A stretch of 20,240 nt of DNA from JAVKBW01 sp964352715 (lineage in GTDB: Bacteria > Pseudomonadota > Alphaproteobacteria > UBA8366 > Aestuariispiraceae), in the NCBI GenBank assembly GCA_964352715.1, contig CAYGSU010000071.1, positions 1 to 20,240 of the forward strand, read 5' to 3'. Below are positions 16,195 to 20,240 of this stretch, in pieces. The position numbers and the translations under genes are program-made. The notes under the pieces are model-generated. The model saw nothing but the letters and a program-made list of their open reading frames with translations, searched no databases and had not been told where the DNA came from. The first letter of the stretch is position 1. Each line of letters begins with the position of its first letter.

Positions 16195-17526
16195 ATGTCT
16201 TATCGATTTGCGTCCGACTTTCCACCTTCCGTGACGTATCTGACGGAACGGTTCGGGCATTCAGGCCTGTCGGCGGCGTTGGACCGTTTGTGCCGGCGGC
16301 ATCTCGAAACGCCCGTGCCGGCGCAGGTATCGCCGCCCGCAACGGACACGCTGATCGTCAGAACCGCGAACCACCCGTGGGAAGTCCTGTCTGAGGAAAG
16401 TCTCGACCGGCTGTTTCCGCAAAGACGAAAGCCGTGCCTGTTCTACATGCCGAAAGGGTACGCCTGGTCAGGCGGTTTCTCCGGCGAGGTTACGGTGGAA
16501 AGTGTGCAAACACCGGACCAACTGATCGCCGCTATCGGGCGGATCAATCCCCACACCCTTTATTTGCAGGTCGGCCCACATACCAAATCAGAATTTCTCG
16601 CCGGTCTCATCGCCGCCCGGTTTCCGTCGGCTCGGCTGATCGTCGAGTTCTATGACATGAGCTGTTTTTTCTCCGATGCGATTCAAAGGGATGTCCGTGG
16701 CTATTCGCCTGAGGATATCGAGGATAGCTGGACCGGCATTGCCGCCGCGCTCACGCTGGCGGATCACGTGATCGTCAAGGCCGGCGGCGATGACTGGCAG
16801 CGCTTTGCCGCAACGGCTGCCGCACAGTGCCATACGTTCTTTCCAATGCTGGATAATGCGTTCCTGATCGACCAGGGCGACGCCGCCCGACGGACCTGGA
16901 AACCGGCTGAAGGGATCCGGGTGCTGTTCGGCGGGGCGGTTACGGCATCGGAACTGGAACACGGGCCGGAACGGACGCCGGGCGCAAATTTCCTGCGGTA
17001 TTTCGAAGCTCTCGGCCAATCGGAAAACTGCGTCCTCGATATATTCAACGCGGCCGATAGGGATGGTCGTCAAAGCGAATTCGAGATCCTGCAACGCTGG
17101 TGCGCAGGTTTCGGCGGCAGAGTGCGGTATCATGCGTCTGTCGATCAGGGCGCGCTTCTGGCGTGGCACGCTGACGCCGACTTCGGGTTCTTCTGCGTTC
17201 ACTATCCGGAAGACCCGGTTGAACATGTCGGGCGTATGGCGATTCCGAACCGCATGATGACCCATGTCTGCGGCGGAGTTCCGATCATCGTCGATGACCG
17301 CGCGACCTATATGGCCTATCTTGTCCGGCGGTTCGATGCCGGTGTGGTGCTTGACCCCGGCGATATGGCGGCATTACCGCGCCTGCTCGATAAACAGGAT
17401 ATGAAGGATTTGCGGGCCGGCGTGCAGGAAATGAAATCTTGGATGCTGTCGCAAAACCAAGTATGCATTGAGGCTCTGTCGGCTGGTGTGAAAACGTCAA
17501 CGGCGCATGCAAACGATCTGGCCTGA
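16195..17526 (+). CDS. GT-B-type glycosyltransferase, similar in layout to the one at 8448
   Basis: The product is 443 residues from the ATG at 16195, which has GGAA with 5-nt spacing; a GTG nine codons upstream is less likely. An N-terminal half (CLFYMPKGYAWSGGFSGEV, LYLQVGPHTKSEFLAGLIA, LIVEFYDMSCFF) precedes a mid-protein GIRVLFGGAV strand. The C-terminal donor region has FGFFCVHYPEDPVEHVGR, then GGVPIIVDDRATYMAYLVRRF and GVVLDPGDMAAL. The EFYD motif and final segments parallel the glycosyltransferase at 8448, suggesting distant paralogues, although overall similarity looks low. The gene is 11 nt upstream of the ATP sulfurylase gene, so the three downstream-facing genes probably form one operon. 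It is presumably a cytoplasmic sugar transferase; specificity unknown. Confidence 0.65.
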   Translation: MSYRFASDFPPSVTYLTERFGHSGLSAALDRLCRRHLETPVPAQVSPPATDTLIVRTANHPWEVLSEESLDRLFPQRRKPCLFYMPKGYAWSGGFSGEVTVESVQTPDQLIAAIGRINPHTLYLQVGPHTKSEFLAGLIAARFPSARLIVEFYDMSCFFSDAIQRDVRGYSPEDIEDSWTGIAAALTLADHVIVKAGGDDWQRFAATAAAQCHTFFPMLDNAFLIDQGDAARRTWKPAEGIRVLFGGAVTASELEHGPERTPGANFLRYFEALGQSENCVLDIFNAADRDGRQSEFEILQRWCAGFGGRVRYHASVDQGALLAWHADADFGFFCVHYPEDPVEHVGRMAIPNRMMTHVCGGVPIIVDDRATYMAYLVRRFDAGVVLDPGDMAALPRLLDKQDMKDLRAGVQEMKSWMLSQNQVCIEALSAGVKTSTAHANDLA

Positions 17527-17537
17527 ATGACCCGACC

Positions 17538-18623
17538 ATGCCGTTGCACATTAGCAAATCAGCCTATCTTGAAGTCGAAAAGTTAGCGCTTGGTGCGTTC
17601 CGGCCCGTAACCGGTTTCATGAACGGCAGGACCTTCGATTCGGTCGTGCAGACCATGCGGCTACCGGACGGTCAGCCCTTCCCGTTGCCGGTGGTGCTAC
17701 AGGTTTCCGGCGACGAAGCGTCGGCCGCGAAAGGGTCGGACCGGTTGGACCTGTTTTATCGGGGCTCGTCGGTCGCAACGCTTCACATCGACGATGTCTA
17801 CCAGCGGTCGCTGCCGGAAGCGGCAGCACGCCTGTACGGCACCAGCGATCTGGATCACCCGGGGGTACGGTTTTTCATGGCCGATCCGGACAGATGCTGG
17901 TTCATCGGCGGTGAAATCGAGAATTTTCGTCCGTCGCAATCGGAATTCGGTTCCGACGAATTATCACCGTCGGAATCCAGGCAGCTTATCGCGCAGTCGG
18001 GATGGCGTAGCGTCGTCGGTTTCCAGACGCGCAACGTGCCACACCGGGCGCATGAATATCTGCAACGGGTTGCGCTTGAAATCTGCGACGGCCTGCTGAT
18101 CCAGCCGCTTGTCGGCCGGCGCAAGAAAGGCGACTACACGCCGCAGGCGGTGGTGGCCGGTTATCGGTCGCTGATCGAAAATTTCTATCCGGCCGACCGG
18201 GTGAAACTGTCGGTCCTGACCACGGCGATGCGCTATGCCGGTCCTCGGGAAGCCGTGTTTCACGCCATTATCCGGAAAAACTACGGGTGTACTCATTTCA
18301 TCATCGGTCGCGACCATGCCGGCGTTGGCGACTATTACGGCACATATGACGCCCATAGTCTTTGTGACGTGTTCGGTTCTGATCTGGGAATCGAGATCAT
18401 CAAGTTGCGCGGTACGCATTATTGTTCAGCCTGTGACGGAATTGTTACCGACAAATCCTGCCCTCATCTGCTGACACGTCCCGATGTCGTGACGCATATT
18501 TCTGGAACCGCAATGCGAAGCCTGCTGACCGGCGGAAGTCTGCCGGCAGGCCATCTGATGCGGCAGGAAATCATAAATGCCGTTCAGGGCATGACTTTGT
18601 TTATCGAGGAGGACGCCGAGTGA
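17538..18623 (+). CDS. sat: ATP sulfurylase (sulfate adenylyltransferase), single-chain type
   Basis: The product is 361 residues. ATP sulfurylase converts ATP and sulfate to APS and pyrophosphate. The family signatures are clear: GAFRPVTGFM near the N-terminus, QTRNVPHRAHE at Q163-E173 (usual QTRNPxHxxHE, here Val for the first Pro), GRDHAGVGDYYGTYDA from G257, and a CX2CX8CXH cluster at C296, C299, C308 and H310 like the zinc site of bacterial single-chain enzymes. Only about 16 residues precede the GAFxPxTGFM motif, fewer than in typical homologues, so the N-terminus is short. There is no fused APS kinase domain. The gene follows the GT-B gene by 11 nt and shares a 4-nt GTGA overlap with the pyruvate-kinase-like gene. 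In this setting it probably supplies APS for sulfation of the glycan rather than for assimilation (inference). Confidence 0.9.
   Translation: MPLHISKSAYLEVEKLALGAFRPVTGFMNGRTFDSVVQTMRLPDGQPFPLPVVLQVSGDEASAAKGSDRLDLFYRGSSVATLHIDDVYQRSLPEAAARLYGTSDLDHPGVRFFMADPDRCWFIGGEIENFRPSQSEFGSDELSPSESRQLIAQSGWRSVVGFQTRNVPHRAHEYLQRVALEICDGLLIQPLVGRRKKGDYTPQAVVAGYRSLIENFYPADRVKLSVLTTAMRYAGPREAVFHAIIRKNYGCTHFIIGRDHAGVGDYYGTYDAHSLCDVFGSDLGIEIIKLRGTHYCSACDGIVTDKSCPHLLTRPDVVTHISGTAMRSLLTGGSLPAGHLMRQEIINAVQGMTLFIEEDAE
18606..18612 (+). promoter_or_regulatory. Strong ribosome binding site for the pyruvate-kinase-like gene
   Basis: GAGGAGG lies inside the last codons of the ATP sulfurylase gene, 7 nt before the GTG at 18620. 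It supports GTG as the start and shows that the kinase-like gene is translated from the same message. It is among the best Shine-Dalgarno sequences in the window. Confidence 0.75.
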
Positions 18624-20032
18624 GCCGAACAACTATCGTGTGTACGATCGGGCCTGTCACATGCAATCAGCAAAGCCTGCAGACCCTTCGCAGGGCCGGC
18701 ATGAGTGTCGCGCGTCTTAACGGCTCACACGCGGATCTGGATTGGCATCGGGCAGCGATTGCACTCATCAAGGAAACACTGCCGGATGTACCGATCCTGC
18801 TTGATATTCCGGGAAGAAAAATACGCACCACCCAACTGAGTCACGAACCGGAATTCGATGTTGGCGAGACGATAGTGCTGACGACGGAGCAGGGGCACGA
18901 CGGGTCGGCGAAAGTGCCGGTCAGTTACGGCAATCTGCATAACGATCTTTCCGTCGGCGATATCGTTATCGCGGATGATGGCACCTTGCGATTTACCGTC
19001 GTCGATATCGTTGGTCAGGATATACATTGCCGCGCCGATGTCCGGGGCCAGTTGAAAAGCCGCAAGGGTATCAACGTTCCTTATGTAAAACTGCAGATGG
19101 AAGAGGTTACCGACCGCGACCGGCAGATGATCCGTTTCGCCAAGGAACAGACGGTCGATTTCATCGGTATCAGCTTCGTCGAATCGGCCGATCACGTTCG
19201 GGCCATTCGAGAAGTTATCGGTGGTTATAGCCCGCGTATCGTTTCCAAGGTCGAAAACAGAGGCGGGCTGGCCAATGTGCGGGAAATCGCCGAAGCCAGC
19301 GATGTTCTGATGATCGACCGTGGCGATCTTTCCGTGGAGACGGAACTGGAAGAGGTTGCCCTGAACCAGAAAAGAATCATTGAAACGGCGCGTCATTTCT
19401 CAAAGCCCGTTATCGTCGCGACCGAAATGCTGCATTCGATGATAGATCACCGATTTCCGACCAAAGCAGAGATTTCAGATATCACGAATGCTGTTCTGGA
19501 TGGCTGTGCCGCGACCATGCTGTCAGGAGAAACGGCTGTCGGTGACTATTGGATTCAAGCGGTCGAGACCATGCGTGAAGTGGCAGACCGCGCAAATGGC
19601 TACCGGCATGAACAGACGGTCGCCAACAAGGTTGCCCGGTCGGTTCCCGACGCTATTGAGGATGCCATTGCTCTTATCTGTCGGGAATTGCCGGTCACGA
19701 AAATTGTAGCAATCACCATTTCAGGCTTCGCCGCGCAACGTATGGCTGCCCGCCGACCGTCGCAGGAAATCCTGTGCGTCAGCAACGACGTCATGACGGC
19801 CAGGGCGGCCAATCTGCTGCCGGGAACCAAAGGTGTCTATGTCGAGGCGGAATTCCGAAGGAAATCGACCGACCACATTCCGGTCTGCCTGGAAGCACTC
19901 TATCGTGGCGGGCATGTTGCGCTGGACGATATGATTCTGGTGACGGCTCTGGGGTATCCCAAGAGCGGCAATCGCATGAATCTGATCCAGACCCATACCG
20001 TTGCCGACCTTGCCGATGCGCTGGGCTGGTAG
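18620..20032 (+). CDS. Pyruvate kinase family protein coupled to ATP sulfurylase
   Basis: The product is 470 residues, a normal length, starting at a GTG that overlaps the ATP sulfurylase stop. Pyruvate kinase transfers phosphate from PEP to ADP. Catalytic elements are present: R32, N34 and S36 (ARLNGSH; usually NFSH), D62 and R69 (LLDIPGRKIR), K210 and E212 (SKVENRGG), R234-G-D236 (IDRGDLSVE) and T268 (ATEMLHSM), then PTKAEISD and MLSGETAVGDY. The B domain (SRKGINVP) and the C-terminal domain are complete. The lysine in GRK corresponds to the position where Lys rather than Glu marks K+-independent enzymes. Deviations are NGSH for NFSH and IPGRK for TKGPE or LQGPK. It may be a true pyruvate kinase regenerating ATP for sulfate activation, or a repurposed homologue; a housekeeping copy would be expected elsewhere. 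Confidence 0.85.
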   Translation: MSRTTIVCTIGPVTCNQQSLQTLRRAGMSVARLNGSHADLDWHRAAIALIKETLPDVPILLDIPGRKIRTTQLSHEPEFDVGETIVLTTEQGHDGSAKVPVSYGNLHNDLSVGDIVIADDGTLRFTVVDIVGQDIHCRADVRGQLKSRKGINVPYVKLQMEEVTDRDRQMIRFAKEQTVDFIGISFVESADHVRAIREVIGGYSPRIVSKVENRGGLANVREIAEASDVLMIDRGDLSVETELEEVALNQKRIIETARHFSKPVIVATEMLHSMIDHRFPTKAEISDITNAVLDGCAATMLSGETAVGDYWIQAVETMREVADRANGYRHEQTVANKVARSVPDAIEDAIALICRELPVTKIVAITISGFAAQRMAARRPSQEILCVSNDVMTARAANLLPGTKGVYVEAEFRRKSTDHIPVCLEALYRGGHVALDDMILVTALGYPKSGNRMNLIQTHTVADLADALGW

Positions 20033-20046
20033 CCGAACCGCGCCAG

Positions 20047-20240
20047 TCAGCAGTGCTGAAGGAGGTCTGATAGTTCACCGGCAACGGCATCGATGTCCGG
20101 CGGTGCCGACACCGGCACCGGCACCGCAGGTGCGAGCCGCCGCATGGCTTCAGCGTTTGGCTGAGCGCAGTTGCCAACCACCTCTTCCATCTCGGCCATG
20201 TTGCCGTTGCAGTGAAGCGCCACGTCGCACCCTGCCGCCA
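20047..20240 (-). CDS. nagZ: Partial NagZ, beta-N-acetylhexosaminidase (C-terminal 63 residues)
   Basis: The gene enters from the right edge on the minus strand and ends at a TGA at 20047-20049. The translation contains AGCDVALHCNGNMAEMEEVV, matching the C-terminal part of bacterial GH3 NagZ (GCDxxLHCNGxxxEM). NagZ cleaves N-acetylglucosamine from muropeptides in the cytoplasm during peptidoglycan recycling. The tail is Pro/Val-rich (PAVPVPVSAPP), encoded by a short run of GGTGCC-like repeats, and ends DLLQHC. The stop is 14 bp from the end of the convergent pyruvate-kinase-like gene. This is probably core genome, so it marks the right boundary of the glycan locus. Confidence 0.8.
   Translation of the reverse strand, partial: AAGCDVALHCNGNMAEMEEVVGNCAQPNAEAMRRLAPAVPVPVSAPPDIDAVAGELSDLLQHC

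Noticed and set aside
20096..20132. Short GGTGCC/CACCGG repeat run near the right edge
   Set aside because: It encodes the Pro/Val-rich tail of the NagZ fragment, so it is explained by coding sequence and is too short for a separate repeat element.

Overview
The window looks like chromosomal DNA of an alphaproteobacterium, possibly Rhodospirillales-like. The grounds are fairly high GC, GC-ending codon use, dense packing with short overlaps, and the tail of an alphaproteobacterial-style nagZ at the right edge. The order-level placement is inference. Almost everything between the two truncated edge genes looks like a cell-surface glycan or glycoconjugate locus: glycosyltransferases, methyltransferases, a sulfotransferase, tailoring oxidoreductases and radical SAM enzymes. 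No RNA gene, CRISPR array, insertion sequence or transposase was seen.

Layout. At 1-85 (minus) is the N-terminus of a nucleotide-sugar cytidylyltransferase (SpsF/NeuA type). At 305-3145 (plus) is a large Maf/DUF115 motility-associated glycosyltransferase with a TPR-like C-terminus. The minus-strand pair at 3148-5138 is a PhyH-type Fe(II)/2-oxoglutarate oxygenase followed by a FemAB/GNAT-like acyltransferase. The plus-strand run 5265-10764 encodes a DegT-like PLP enzyme, a radical SAM protein with a Cys-rich C-terminus, a sulfotransferase, a GT-B glycosyltransferase and a methyltransferase; the last three are linked by 8-nt overlaps. At 10745-12427 (minus) is a zinc-ribbon C-methyltransferase-like protein. 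The plus-strand pair 12619-14818 is a B12-binding-type radical SAM protein and a small methyltransferase. At 14834-16087 (minus) is a CgeB-like glycosyltransferase. The plus-strand run 16195-20032 is a second GT-B glycosyltransferase, an ATP sulfurylase and a pyruvate-kinase-family protein. At 20047-20240 (minus) is the C-terminus of NagZ.

How the genes may work together (inference). The cytidylyltransferase and Maf protein suggest activated nonulosonic-type sugars and flagellin or surface-protein glycosylation. The remaining glycosyltransferases and tailoring enzymes could build and decorate an unusual glycan by O- and C-methylation, hydroxylation, amino-group chemistry, acylation and sulfation. 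The most distinctive element is a single-chain ATP sulfurylase translationally coupled to a pyruvate-kinase homologue, in the same locus as a sulfotransferase but with no APS kinase in view. This may be a dedicated sulfate-activation module with local ATP regeneration, or the kinase homologue may have a new role.

Regulation. The best promoter candidate is a sigma-54-like -24/-12 element at 12454-12469 upstream of the B12-type radical SAM gene. Convergent gene ends are very tight (2, 15 and 14 bp gaps and one 20-bp overlap), and I saw no convincing intrinsic terminator. No gene-free stretch exceeds 300 bases; the longest is 86-304, where nothing definite was found.
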